The notes below the pieces were generated by a model. The model was given only the letters and a program-made list of their open reading frames with translations. It searched no databases and was not told the DNA's origin. Positions 1 to 5,553 of a stretch of 5,553 bases of DNA are shown here, piece by piece (within the stretch, counting starts at the first letter, position 1; each line of letters starts with the position of its first letter). The position numbers and the translations under genes are program-made. Source of the stretch: a bacterium (GTDB lineage Bacteria > Ratteibacteria > UBA8468 > B48-G9 > JAFGKM01); contig JAGHCG010000034.1 in assembly GCA_021160565.1 (NCBI GenBank), positions 1-5,553 of the forward strand. Reading direction: 5' to 3'.

Positions 1-7
1 ATTTCAT
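1..7 (-). CDS. Start of a downstream gene (first two codons only)
   Basis: An ATG at 7-5 followed by AAA sits behind a good Shine-Dalgarno and continues out of the window. The same Met-Lys opening begins three of the genes here. It lies on the same strand and is probably the next operon member. Product unknown because only seven bases are visible. Confidence 0.5.
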
Positions 8-10
8 TCT

Positions 11-18
11 TCACCTCT
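11..18 (-). promoter_or_regulatory. Ribosome binding site of the gene at the left edge
   Basis: AGAGGTGA, with GAGG six bases before the ATG at 7, matches the GGTGA-type sites used elsewhere in the window. Confidence 0.6.
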
Positions 19-40
19 TAATAATTTTACCATAATTAAG
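17..40. repeat. Imperfect AT-rich inverted repeat
   Basis: CTTAATAAT (17-25) and ATAATTAAG (32-40) pair at 8 of 9 positions around a six-base loop. It sits in the gap just upstream of the ribosome binding site of the next gene. There is no GC stem or T tract, so it is not a convincing terminator. It could be an operator-like site or nothing. Confidence 0.3.
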
Positions 41-44
41 TAGT

Positions 45-50
45 ATTATA
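45..50 (-). promoter_or_regulatory. Possible -10 element (TATAAT)
   Basis: This is a perfect TATAAT, 18 bases from TTGCTT, placing a start of transcription near 38 and a leader of about 30 bases before the ATG at 7. It could be an internal promoter in the operon, or chance in AT-rich sequence. Confidence 0.3.
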
Positions 51-68
51 AAGGTACATAGAACCAAA

Positions 69-74
69 AAGCAA
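69..74 (-). promoter_or_regulatory. Possible -35 element (TTGCTT)
   Basis: TTGCTT is 18 bases upstream of TATAAT at 50-45 and would form a sigma-70-like promoter for the gene starting at 7. The site lies within the out-of-frame tail of the amidohydrolase-like gene. In DNA this AT-rich a chance match is quite possible. Confidence 0.25.
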
Positions 75-94
75 ATTTCTGCCAGTAAATGTAT

Positions 95-817
95 TTAAAT
101 CTGTAAGTTTAACTTCTGGTGACAGGGAGAAGCAATAATCATTCCGATGGTTTGTCCAGGGTCTGAAAAAGGAAGGTTTGTTCCCATAACAAGTTGTTTT
201 CCATCTGTAATTTCAACAAGTTTTTCAACTGATTTATAATTCCAGCAACTCCCGATATCGTAATGGAAATTTTTATATTTTTTTAAATAGTGAAGCACTA
301 TTCTTATGTGGTATCTTGTCCTGAATTCTGAAAAAATTACAGGCAAATCTGGATGTCTTTCACATATTAATCTTATTCCTTCCCAATCACCAGAATCAAC
401 CTGCCATCTAAAGGGGATAGTTGGCTCAATAATCACAGGAATTTTCATTTTTTCAATTATTTTAAATGTTCCTGAATAAACATAATGCGAAAGAGGAATT
501 TTATAAACATTGTGGAAGACCCAGAAAAACTTTACACCTTTTTCAATCCCTTCATTTATATATTTTTCAAAGTTTTCAATATCTCCGCTGTCAGGAGGGG
601 AAATTGCCCAGGAAGGTATCAGTCGTTCGTATTTCTTTATTTTTTCAATTAAAATCCTGTTTCCCTCAACAGGGCTTATTTCTCTTGATAATGAATGATA
701 AACAACTGCTTTTTCAATTGAGTAGGCATCCATAACTTTCAGTAATTTCTCTGGTTCTGTGTATTGTGTCGGTCTTGAAAAAGTTCCAATACCTGCTTTT
801 ATATCAAAAAATTTCAT
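95..817 (-). CDS. Amidohydrolase-2-like TIM-barrel protein, apparently frameshifted near its 3' end
   Basis: The open frame gives 240 residues with the plan of a small amidohydrolase-related (PF04909-like) TIM barrel. It has an N-terminal DIKAGIGTF strand (5-13), a KVMDAYSIEKAVVYHS element (27-42), KGVKFFWV (93-100), PVIIEPT (127-133), CERHPDLPVIFSE (152-164), HYDIGS (185-190) and MGTNLPFSDPGQTIGM (211-226). Canonical metal ligands are missing: the usual DxHxH near the N-terminus reads DIKAG, and the usual Asp of 'GSD/GTD-x-P' is Asn214. The protein may therefore be metal-independent or not an amidohydrolase. The start at 817 follows AAAGGTGA with a five-base spacer, only 4 nt after the DUF3604 gene. 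The last nine residues (CHQKLNLQI) do not look like the family, whereas another frame does from 122 onward. The last credible residue in this frame is about Pro231 (codon 127-125). Confidence 0.8.
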   Translation of the reverse strand: MKFFDIKAGIGTFSRPTQYTEPEKLLKVMDAYSIEKAVVYHSLSREISPVEGNRILIEKIKKYERLIPSWAISPPDSGDIENFEKYINEGIEKGVKFFWVFHNVYKIPLSHYVYSGTFKIIEKMKIPVIIEPTIPFRWQVDSGDWEGIRLICERHPDLPVIFSEFRTRYHIRIVLHYLKKYKNFHYDIGSCWNYKSVEKLVEITDGKQLVMGTNLPFSDPGQTIGMIIASPCHQKLNLQI

Positions 818-821
818 TTTT

Positions 822-829
822 TCACCTTT
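822..829 (-). promoter_or_regulatory. Ribosome binding site overlapping the DUF3604 stop codon
   Basis: AAAGGTGA includes the TGA (824-822) that ends the DUF3604-like gene, and AGGTG is five bases before the ATG at 817. Terminating ribosomes would sit directly on the next initiation site. Confidence 0.75.
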
Positions 830-2798
830 TTAAAATCCATACCGGAGATGCCCATGCAACTTCTCCATCTTTCTGTATTACCCTCACATAGTAATAAATA
901 AATGGAACTTCTGAAAATTCAGTTTCTGGAAAAAATATTTCTTCTATCGGTTCTGTATCTTTCCACTTTACTTTTAAATCGTTTTTTTCTTTTTTGAATG
1001 AGTGTATTATTTCTCCATTTCTTATAATATCAATCTGTTTCAATGGGGCTGTGCCATGAAATTCAATGTAAAATTCTCTTGATTTTTCCAGAGCAGGATT
1101 TTCTGAAATTGGAATTTCGTTTCCCATAAAAAAGTGATTAAGTTTATAAAAAAGTATTATTCTTGCTCCTGTTGTTGCAACTGTCCTTCTGTTCCATAAA
1201 CCATTCCATATTCCCTTTCTTGTCAGATTTTTAGCAAAGACACCAAAAATTCCCTGTTTATATTTTCCAAAGAGAAATTCAGTCCCTGCATGTCCAATAT
1301 GGTCATCTCCACCAGATGTAAATCCAACTCTCCAGCCCTTTTTTAAAGCAACATTCACAAATCCAATTTTTTTGTTTTTCCCCCGGCTTTCTTCAGGAGG
1401 GAGTGGATTGTTTTTATAACTTTCATAACTTCCTCTTACCTGATATATCTCCACCAATCTCTCCTTCTCTTTTTCGTGGTCTTTCCAGTCACACCAGTTT
1501 CCAGCGCAGGCAGTATGGTGAGGAATAATTATTGCCTTTTCTCTTTTTAAAACCCGAAATAAATCTCGTGGAGAAGGGTATTCTGTATCGTCTGACCTGT
1601 ACATTTGCCTGTTATCTTTAAAATAATAAACATTCCTGTCGCCATCCCCATTCTGTCTCCATTTTGCCCACTCATATCCAAGGAAAGTTATAAATTCTTT
1701 TTCTTTATTCCATTTTTTAACTGCTTCACATATTTTTTTCCACATATTATCGGTTATTTCCCATAGGTGGTCATGGTCTCCAGGTGCTCCAAAATCAAGA
1801 CCTGCTTCGTTTTTAATCTGGTGGAAATAATAATTTATTGTTCCACACCCATCTGAGTTTTCTGTATGTCCATGTATCATTCCCCAGTAAAGATTGAGAT
1901 AATTTTCTTCTGTTATGATCACAGGATTTGTATAAGCCACATTCCCTCTTTTATCCTTAATTTTAAATCTGTAAACACCTTCTTTTTCAATTGAGGTCTG
2001 GAATTTTATACAGGTGGTTTTTTTAATTTTTTTTATTTTTCCATCAATTTGCTTCTTTCCAGCATAAACAGTAATTTCAGAGATTTTTTCACAGGAAAGA
2101 TTGTTATATTTATCTTCAGGTCTTATGAGAATATGGAATTTCTTTCCTGGTTTTACATAAGAGGGGGCATATGCTCTTAAATGGTGTGTTTTTCCGCCGA
2201 GAATGTGCATAACACAGGCAGAAATTATTTTTTTCTGATTTTCAGTATTCCAGGAAAAACCACCTGTACGTGGAGCATCAGGAAATTTCACCTTATCCTT
2301 ATAGAGAACAAAAAATTTGTTAAGCAATCTCATTTCAGGTGCTCTAATCCCACAACATCCTTTTGACCTGTCTCCAAGAATAATTCTGATTGTTTCTCCT
2401 TTCTCAATTTTTTCATCTATTTTCAATATAAATGTCTGATTGTTTTCTGTTTCTTCAACTGGAATATTTTTACCTTTAAAATAAGCAGTGATATAACCTT
2501 CTTTTTCCGGGTGTTTTGTCTGAACTGGGAAAAAGCCCTTATTATTTCTTCCTCCTGATATCTGAAATTTTATAATTTCTCCCTTTTTAATTTTTTTTGA
2601 AATTACAAATTTTAATTCCCATTCTCCATATTTACCAGCAATTGCAAAAGGAGGATTTGCTTTTTCTATTTTTACGGACTCTGGAATTCTAATCGGTCTC
2701 TCAAATTCTGGGATGTAAAAAGGAAATCTCTGAAATTCCTTGTCAGACAACGCTTTCAAACCTGGAGGTTTAGCCTCGGGAATGGGTTTTTTAGCCAT
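822..2798 (-). CDS. DUF3604-like protein with a PHP-type metal site, probable metallohydrolase
   Basis: This 658-residue protein has an N-terminal region of about 300 residues that looks beta-rich (a tandem of sandwich-like segments) and a PHP-like hydrolase domain from about 300 to 550. The metal-ligand pattern of that domain is visible in order: MIHGHTENSDG (His309, His311), GDHDH (Asp341/His342, with Asp343/His344), FLGYEW (Glu376), IIPHH (His427/His428), VEIYQVRGSYE (449-459) and GGDDHIGHAG (Asp499/His500/His503). This is the layout of DUF3604 proteins, whose substrates are largely uncharacterised. PHP enzymes generally use two or three metals to cleave phosphoesters, but the reaction here is unknown. 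A short C-terminal beta-like region includes QIDIIRNGEIIHSF. No signal peptide is present. The ATG at 2798 overlaps the aminotransferase stop as ATGGCTAA and has no clear Shine-Dalgarno, so translation probably relies on coupling to the upstream gene. Confidence 0.86.
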   Translation of the reverse strand: MAKKPIPEAKPPGLKALSDKEFQRFPFYIPEFERPIRIPESVKIEKANPPFAIAGKYGEWELKFVISKKIKKGEIIKFQISGGRNNKGFFPVQTKHPEKEGYITAYFKGKNIPVEETENNQTFILKIDEKIEKGETIRIILGDRSKGCCGIRAPEMRLLNKFFVLYKDKVKFPDAPRTGGFSWNTENQKKIISACVMHILGGKTHHLRAYAPSYVKPGKKFHILIRPEDKYNNLSCEKISEITVYAGKKQIDGKIKKIKKTTCIKFQTSIEKEGVYRFKIKDKRGNVAYTNPVIITEENYLNLYWGMIHGHTENSDGCGTINYYFHQIKNEAGLDFGAPGDHDHLWEITDNMWKKICEAVKKWNKEKEFITFLGYEWAKWRQNGDGDRNVYYFKDNRQMYRSDDTEYPSPRDLFRVLKREKAIIIPHHTACAGNWCDWKDHEKEKERLVEIYQVRGSYESYKNNPLPPEESRGKNKKIGFVNVALKKGWRVGFTSGGDDHIGHAGTEFLFGKYKQGIFGVFAKNLTRKGIWNGLWNRRTVATTGARIILFYKLNHFFMGNEIPISENPALEKSREFYIEFHGTAPLKQIDIIRNGEIIHSFKKEKNDLKVKWKDTEPIEEIFFPETEFSEVPFIYYYVRVIQKDGEVAWASPVWILKR

Positions 2799-4050
2799 CA
2801 GTAATTTTTTTGATTTTTTCTGCTATCTCCTTCACTTCTTTTTCATTCCAGTTTTCTGAAAGTCTTATCGTGATAACTCTGCTTAAAATATCAAGAGTTT
2901 TCGGACACATATCAGGGCTGTAATCAGGTAATTTCCCTTTGTAATAAGGGCAGGTGTAAGGGCATCCCTCTCCTGTTGGAGTTTTCTTTTCAAGTATATG
3001 TTCCCAGTATCTGTAAATGTGCCAGTCTCTTATATTTTTATCATATATACCACCTGCAGGAACTTTATTTTCTCTCAAATTTTCAGATATTTTCTTTGCT
3101 TCCTCTCCACTTTCAGCAAGAAGTATAAGGTCTGTTGCACAATCACCATCAATATCGTTTATTGGAGCAAGTTTTACTCTTTTAATTCCATTCAGATTTT
3201 CCATAAGTATTTTTTTATTTCTTCTTAAAGAATTCAGGTAATTGTCAAGTTTTCTCAATTGAACAAGTCCTATTGCTGCATGAACCTGGCTCATTCTGTA
3301 ATTCTCTCCACAGAAAAGTTCACCTGGCATTCTTTCTCTTTCATATCTGTTTGGTCTCCAGCAGGCAGCAGTATCATGCCATGACTGTGCTCTTATATAA
3401 GTTTTTTCATCATTGGTTATTATCATCCCACCTTCTCCTGTTGCTATTATTTTATAAAAGTCAAATGAAAAACAACCAGCATCTCCAAACGTTCCAAGAC
3501 GTTTTCCTTTATAACTTCCACCATCTGCCTGTGCACAGTCCTCTATTACTTTAAGATTGTGTTTTTTTGCGATTTCCATAATCCTGTCCATATTACAGGG
3601 AAGTCCTCTCATATGGACAGGCATAATTGCTTTTGTCTGTGGAGTTATTTTTTTCTCTATATCATCAGGGTCTATTGTGAGTGTTTCATCTACTTCCGCT
3701 ATAACAGGAATACCTTTTGTGACAACAACAGAAGAAGCAGTGGCAAAGAAGGTATATGCAGGTACTATAACTTCATCTCCAGGTCCAATTCCACAGGCAA
3801 CAAGTGAAGCAATTAAAGCAGAAGTTCCAGAATTTACAGCCAGAGCGTATTTTGCTCCAAATTTTTCTGCAAATTCTTTTTCAAGTTGGCCAACTTTATC
3901 TTTTTTCCCTTCAGGAACATAATATCTAAAAAGATGGACAGGAGAAAGAGAGGGGTTTTCATCAAGAAGTTTGAAAATTTCTTTTTTTACTTCTTCTTTT
4001 AAATCCCACAGGTCAATTATCTCTTTAAGTTCTTCATTTTCTATCTTCAT
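2791..4050 (-). CDS. DegT/DnrJ/EryC1/StrS-family PLP-dependent aminotransferase
   Basis: This 419-residue protein is a fold-type I sugar (or cyclitol) aminotransferase. The family transfers an amino group, usually from glutamate or glutamine, onto a keto-sugar or keto-cyclitol. In order: NSGTSAL (73-79, phosphate-binding loop), GDEVIVPAYTFFAT (91-104), EDCAQADGG (170-178, Asp171 contacting the PLP ring nitrogen), FSFDFYK (194-200, Lys200 as the Schiff-base lysine), GEGGMI (205-210) and NYRMSQVHAAIGLVQL (250-265). All catalytic positions are intact and the length is about normal. The C-terminal part carries three cysteines (363, 367, 382) in GCPYTCPYY and MCPKT. The start at 4050 is chosen because GGGAGGGAG sits directly upstream. 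An in-frame ATG at 4146 would add 32 residues that lie within the sulfatase gene, have no family match and lack a comparable ribosome binding site. The end overlaps the next gene by 8 nt. Substrate unknown. Confidence 0.94.
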   Translation of the reverse strand: MKIENEELKEIIDLWDLKEEVKKEIFKLLDENPSLSPVHLFRYYVPEGKKDKVGQLEKEFAEKFGAKYALAVNSGTSALIASLVACGIGPGDEVIVPAYTFFATASSVVVTKGIPVIAEVDETLTIDPDDIEKKITPQTKAIMPVHMRGLPCNMDRIMEIAKKHNLKVIEDCAQADGGSYKGKRLGTFGDAGCFSFDFYKIIATGEGGMIITNDEKTYIRAQSWHDTAACWRPNRYERERMPGELFCGENYRMSQVHAAIGLVQLRKLDNYLNSLRRNKKILMENLNGIKRVKLAPINDIDGDCATDLILLAESGEEAKKISENLRENKVPAGGIYDKNIRDWHIYRYWEHILEKKTPTGEGCPYTCPYYKGKLPDYSPDMCPKTLDILSRVITIRLSENWNEKEVKEIAEKIKKITDG

Positions 4051-5407
4051 AATCTCCCTCCCTGTATTTTGTGAAAGCGGGCTTTGGTTTGAGAAGTTCA
4101 AATTCATGTTTAAAATGAGCACTCCATTTTGAAGCCCATTTTCCAATTTCTTCCCATAATGGGTCAGGAGTATTTTTCAAATTTTCTCTTACCCAATCGT
4201 TTAATGTATTTCTCATTTCTTCAAGTTTCTCTTTTTCATCATGAGCAAGATTTATCTCTTCCACAGGGTCAGTTTCAAGATTGTAAAGTTCTTCTTCTGC
4301 TCTCAAATAACTTCTTATATACTTCCATTTTCCATTAATAATTCCTCTATATTCATGTCCTTCAACAAAAATTTTATCTCTCCCCTTACTTATTTCAAAA
4401 AGAGAAATTCCTTCAAGATGGGATGGCTTTTCAATTCCAAAATATGATAGAATTGTGGGAGCAATATCAATATGCTGGACAAATCCATCAATAGTTTTAC
4501 CTTTATCAATTAAGGAAGGACAGTAAATTATAATCGGAATATGGATATCTGGTTCAATTATTTTATAGTGAAGGAAATAGTTGTGCTGACCAAGTTGTTC
4601 TCCATGGTCAGAAGTTATTATAATGAGTGTTTCTTCATCAATTTTAAGTTCTTTTAATTTTTCTATCACCTCTCCTACAAGAGAATCCACATATCTTATT
4701 TCTTCATCATATAGGTCAATTGCAATATATTCTTCACCGGTTGTTTCATATCTCATTTTGAAATTTTCCCACATTTTATCAATTTTCCCCCATCCAGGAA
4801 CATATTCATATCCAGAAGGTGCTTTTTCAATTTTCAAATCATCTAAATTTCCTGGCTTATGATTGAAAATACCGTGGAAATTTTCAGGATGGTTGTATGG
4901 AGTATGAGGGTCCCAGTAATGAACAAAAGCAAAAAAACTTTTATCTTTATGCTCTTCAATCCATTTTATAAGTTTTTCATTTATTTTCTTACCTATCAGT
5001 TGGCAGTGTTTTCTGGGATGTCCTGTTGGATTTATGTAATATTCCATTCCTCTCACAAGATGATCCATAGGAGAAGAAAAGTTCATCAAATTATCAAAAG
5101 CAGCGGTTGTTATTCCTTTTTCTGACATCTGGATAACCTGAGCAATTGTTGGAATTGTATCATCAAGGTAGTTTAAATTTGGAATATTAAATGGGGTGTT
5201 GTAAAATCTGTGTTTTATTGGAGGAAGCCCGGTAACTATTGAAGTGAACCCTGCTCCTGTGGTGATTGCCGTAGAATAAGAATTTTTAAATAAAATCCCA
5301 TTTTCTGCAAGTTTATCAATATTGGGACTTGTATTTCTGAAATATCCATAACATCCAAGATGGTCTGCTCTTAAAGTGTCAATAACTATAAGAATTGCTT
5401 TTTTCAT
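4034..5407 (-). CDS. Sulfatase-superfamily hydrolase lacking the formylglycine motif
   Basis: This 457-residue protein has the alkaline phosphatase/sulfatase fold signatures: N-terminal IDTLRADHLGCYGY with metal-ligand Asp10 (and Asp15), the WDPHTPY segment with His163 and His168, TSDHGEQLG with Asp267/His268, and His280/Lys282. The C-terminal sulfatase signature, with WKYI at 361-364 and ELYNLETDP around 373-381, is present. Length is normal for the family. The nucleophile region reads TTGAGFTSIVTG (49-60). Where Cys/Ser-x-Pro-x-Arg is expected there is Thr50-Gly-Ala-Gly-Phe54, so formylglycine conversion is not possible at that site. By analogy with phosphodiesterases and phosphatases of the superfamily, Thr50 may be the nucleophile (inference), and the substrate could be a phosphate or phosphonate ester as well as a sulfate. 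There is no signal peptide, so it is probably cytoplasmic. The start at 5407 is supported by GGAG seven bases upstream and the ATGA overlap with the preceding gene. The 3' end overlaps the aminotransferase start by 17 nt. Confidence 0.92.
   Translation of the reverse strand: MKKAILIVIDTLRADHLGCYGYFRNTSPNIDKLAENGILFKNSYSTAITTGAGFTSIVTGLPPIKHRFYNTPFNIPNLNYLDDTIPTIAQVIQMSEKGITTAAFDNLMNFSSPMDHLVRGMEYYINPTGHPRKHCQLIGKKINEKLIKWIEEHKDKSFFAFVHYWDPHTPYNHPENFHGIFNHKPGNLDDLKIEKAPSGYEYVPGWGKIDKMWENFKMRYETTGEEYIAIDLYDEEIRYVDSLVGEVIEKLKELKIDEETLIIITSDHGEQLGQHNYFLHYKIIEPDIHIPIIIYCPSLIDKGKTIDGFVQHIDIAPTILSYFGIEKPSHLEGISLFEISKGRDKIFVEGHEYRGIINGKWKYIRSYLRAEEELYNLETDPVEEINLAHDEKEKLEEMRNTLNDWVRENLKNTPDPLWEEIGKWASKWSAHFKHEFELLKPKPAFTKYREGDYEDRK
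4054..4062 (-). promoter_or_regulatory. Strong ribosome binding site of the aminotransferase
   Basis: GGGAGGGAG, with the GGAGG core ending six bases before the ATG at 4050, is the best Shine-Dalgarno in the window. It lies inside the end of the sulfatase-like gene and settles the start at 4050 over 4146. Confidence 0.85.
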
Positions 5408-5553
5408 TTTTTCACTCCAGCAATAATTTTTTCAACAAGCACGTCTCCAACATCTTCTCTGAAAGGCATCATTCCAAAAATTCTCGGGACAAAACTTGAG
5501 GCATATCCTTTCACTTCAAAATCATATTTTGAAGGAATATATGGAATACTTCC
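5404..5553 (-). CDS. C-terminal 49 residues of a probable neutral/alkaline ceramidase-like protein (5' end outside window)
   Basis: The frame is open from the right edge to a TGA at 5406-5404 and gives 49 residues. It contains the elements IPYIPSKYDFEVKGY, then FREDVGDVLVEKIIAG, and ends GVKK. What is seen resembles the tail of neutral/alkaline non-lysosomal ceramidase N-terminal domain proteins, which end with a 'GYiPt...y..GGYE......p..g..lv......l' pattern. That match is from memory and covers only a short piece, so the function is tentative. The last bases overlap the start of the sulfatase-like gene as ATGA, and that gene's GGAG ribosome binding site lies in the Ala-Gly-Val codons here, so the two are very likely co-transcribed and translationally coupled. 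The other frame ending at 5412 is broken by a stop a few codons upstream. Confidence that this is a coding end is high; the family name is about even odds. Confidence 0.7.
   Translation of the reverse strand, partial: GSIPYIPSKYDFEVKGYASSFVPRIFGMMPFREDVGDVLVEKIIAGVKK
5412..5418 (-). promoter_or_regulatory. Ribosome binding site of the sulfatase-like gene
   Basis: GGAGTGA lies inside the last codons of the preceding gene, with seven bases between GGAG and the ATG at 5407. It decides the start and shows that translation of the two genes is linked. Confidence 0.75.

Larger units (their letters stand above)
36..122 (-). other. Out-of-frame C-terminal tail of the amidohydrolase-like gene
   Basis: Read in the -1 frame relative to the main open frame, 122 to 36 encodes 28 residues: SPEVKLTDLNTFTG, then RNLLFGSMYLYNTT, followed by a TAA at 38-36. 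Related TIM-barrel amidohydrolases end with a pattern of the kind 'A-x-L/I-S-x-E-x-K...x-x-N-x-x-R-L-L', so this stretch fits the family much better than the in-frame CHQKLNLQI. One extra C in the CCC run (plus-strand GGG at 125-127) would join the frames as ...IIASPLSPEVK... and give a 260-residue protein. It could be a sequencing or assembly indel, a true recent frameshift, or less likely programmed slippage. Confidence 0.6.

Noticed and set aside
17..40. Rho-independent terminator in the gap after the amidohydrolase-like gene
   Set aside because: The inverted repeat is AT-only with a mismatch and has no following T tract on the transcribed strand; a new ribosome binding site follows at once.
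466..735. Plus-strand open frames opposite the amidohydrolase-like gene
   Set aside because: They are antisense to a recognisable TIM-barrel coding frame, overlap one another and lack ribosome binding sites.
3557..3922. 121-residue plus-strand open frame opposite the aminotransferase
   Set aside because: It lies wholly antisense to a conserved, intact gene, its composition is that expected of a complementary frame, and no domain or good start context is visible.
4051..4146. Upstream ATG extending the aminotransferase by 32 residues
   Set aside because: The extension lies inside the sulfatase-like coding region, has no family similarity, and the start at 4050 has a far better ribosome binding site.
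4859..5125. Plus-strand open frame of 88 residues opposite the sulfatase-like gene
   Set aside because: Antisense shadow of a gene with clear motifs; hydrophobic-looking residues come from complementing Lys/Glu-rich codons.
5412..5553. Alternative minus-strand frame ending with TGA at 5414-5412 as the upstream gene
   Set aside because: It has an in-frame stop about 19 codons upstream, while the frame ending at 5404 is open to the window edge and gives a family-like tail with an ATGA junction.

Overview
The window is AT-rich bacterial DNA in which every convincing gene lies on the minus strand, so transcription runs from high to low coordinates. Spacing is extremely tight, Shine-Dalgarno sites (GGAG, GGTG, GGGAGG) are recognisable and lysine/AAA codons are frequent. 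This suggests a low-GC, Gram-negative-like bacterium. The combination of sulfatase-superfamily, DegT, DUF3604 and amidohydrolase-fold genes is reminiscent of PVC or candidate-phylum genomes such as Omnitrophota or Lentisphaerota, but nothing here fixes the taxon. I see no RNA genes, mobile elements, CRISPR arrays or signs of a phage.

Layout in order of transcription: (1) the last 49 codons of a gene entering from the right edge (5553-5404), whose C-terminus resembles neutral/alkaline ceramidase-like proteins; (2) a sulfatase-superfamily hydrolase (5407-4034), overlapping gene 1 by ATGA; (3) a DegT/DnrJ/EryC1/StrS PLP-dependent aminotransferase (4050-2791), overlapping gene 2 by 17 nt; (4) a DUF3604/PHP-like metallohydrolase (2798-822), overlapping gene 3 by 8 nt; (5) an amidohydrolase-2-like TIM-barrel protein (817-95), whose Shine-Dalgarno includes the stop codon of gene 4; (6) the first two codons of another gene at the left edge (7-1) behind a good Shine-Dalgarno. 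Genes 1 to 5 look like one translationally coupled operon.

The three complete upstream genes have intact family signatures. Two of the hydrolase-like proteins depart from their textbook active sites. The sulfatase-fold protein has Thr-Gly-Ala-Gly-Phe where a Cys/Ser-x-Pro-x-Arg formylglycine motif would be. The amidohydrolase-like protein lacks HxH and has Asn where the catalytic Asp is usual. None of the complete proteins shows a signal peptide, so the products probably act in the cytoplasm. The gene set suggests processing of a modified, possibly aminated, sugar or cyclitol-type compound, but the substrate cannot be read from the sequence.

The clearest anomaly is at the 3' end of gene 5. 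A family-like C-terminus continues in a different frame after a CCC run (plus-strand GGG at 125-127). One extra C would restore a 260-residue protein ending at 36 and leave a normal operon-like gap of 28 nt before gene 6.
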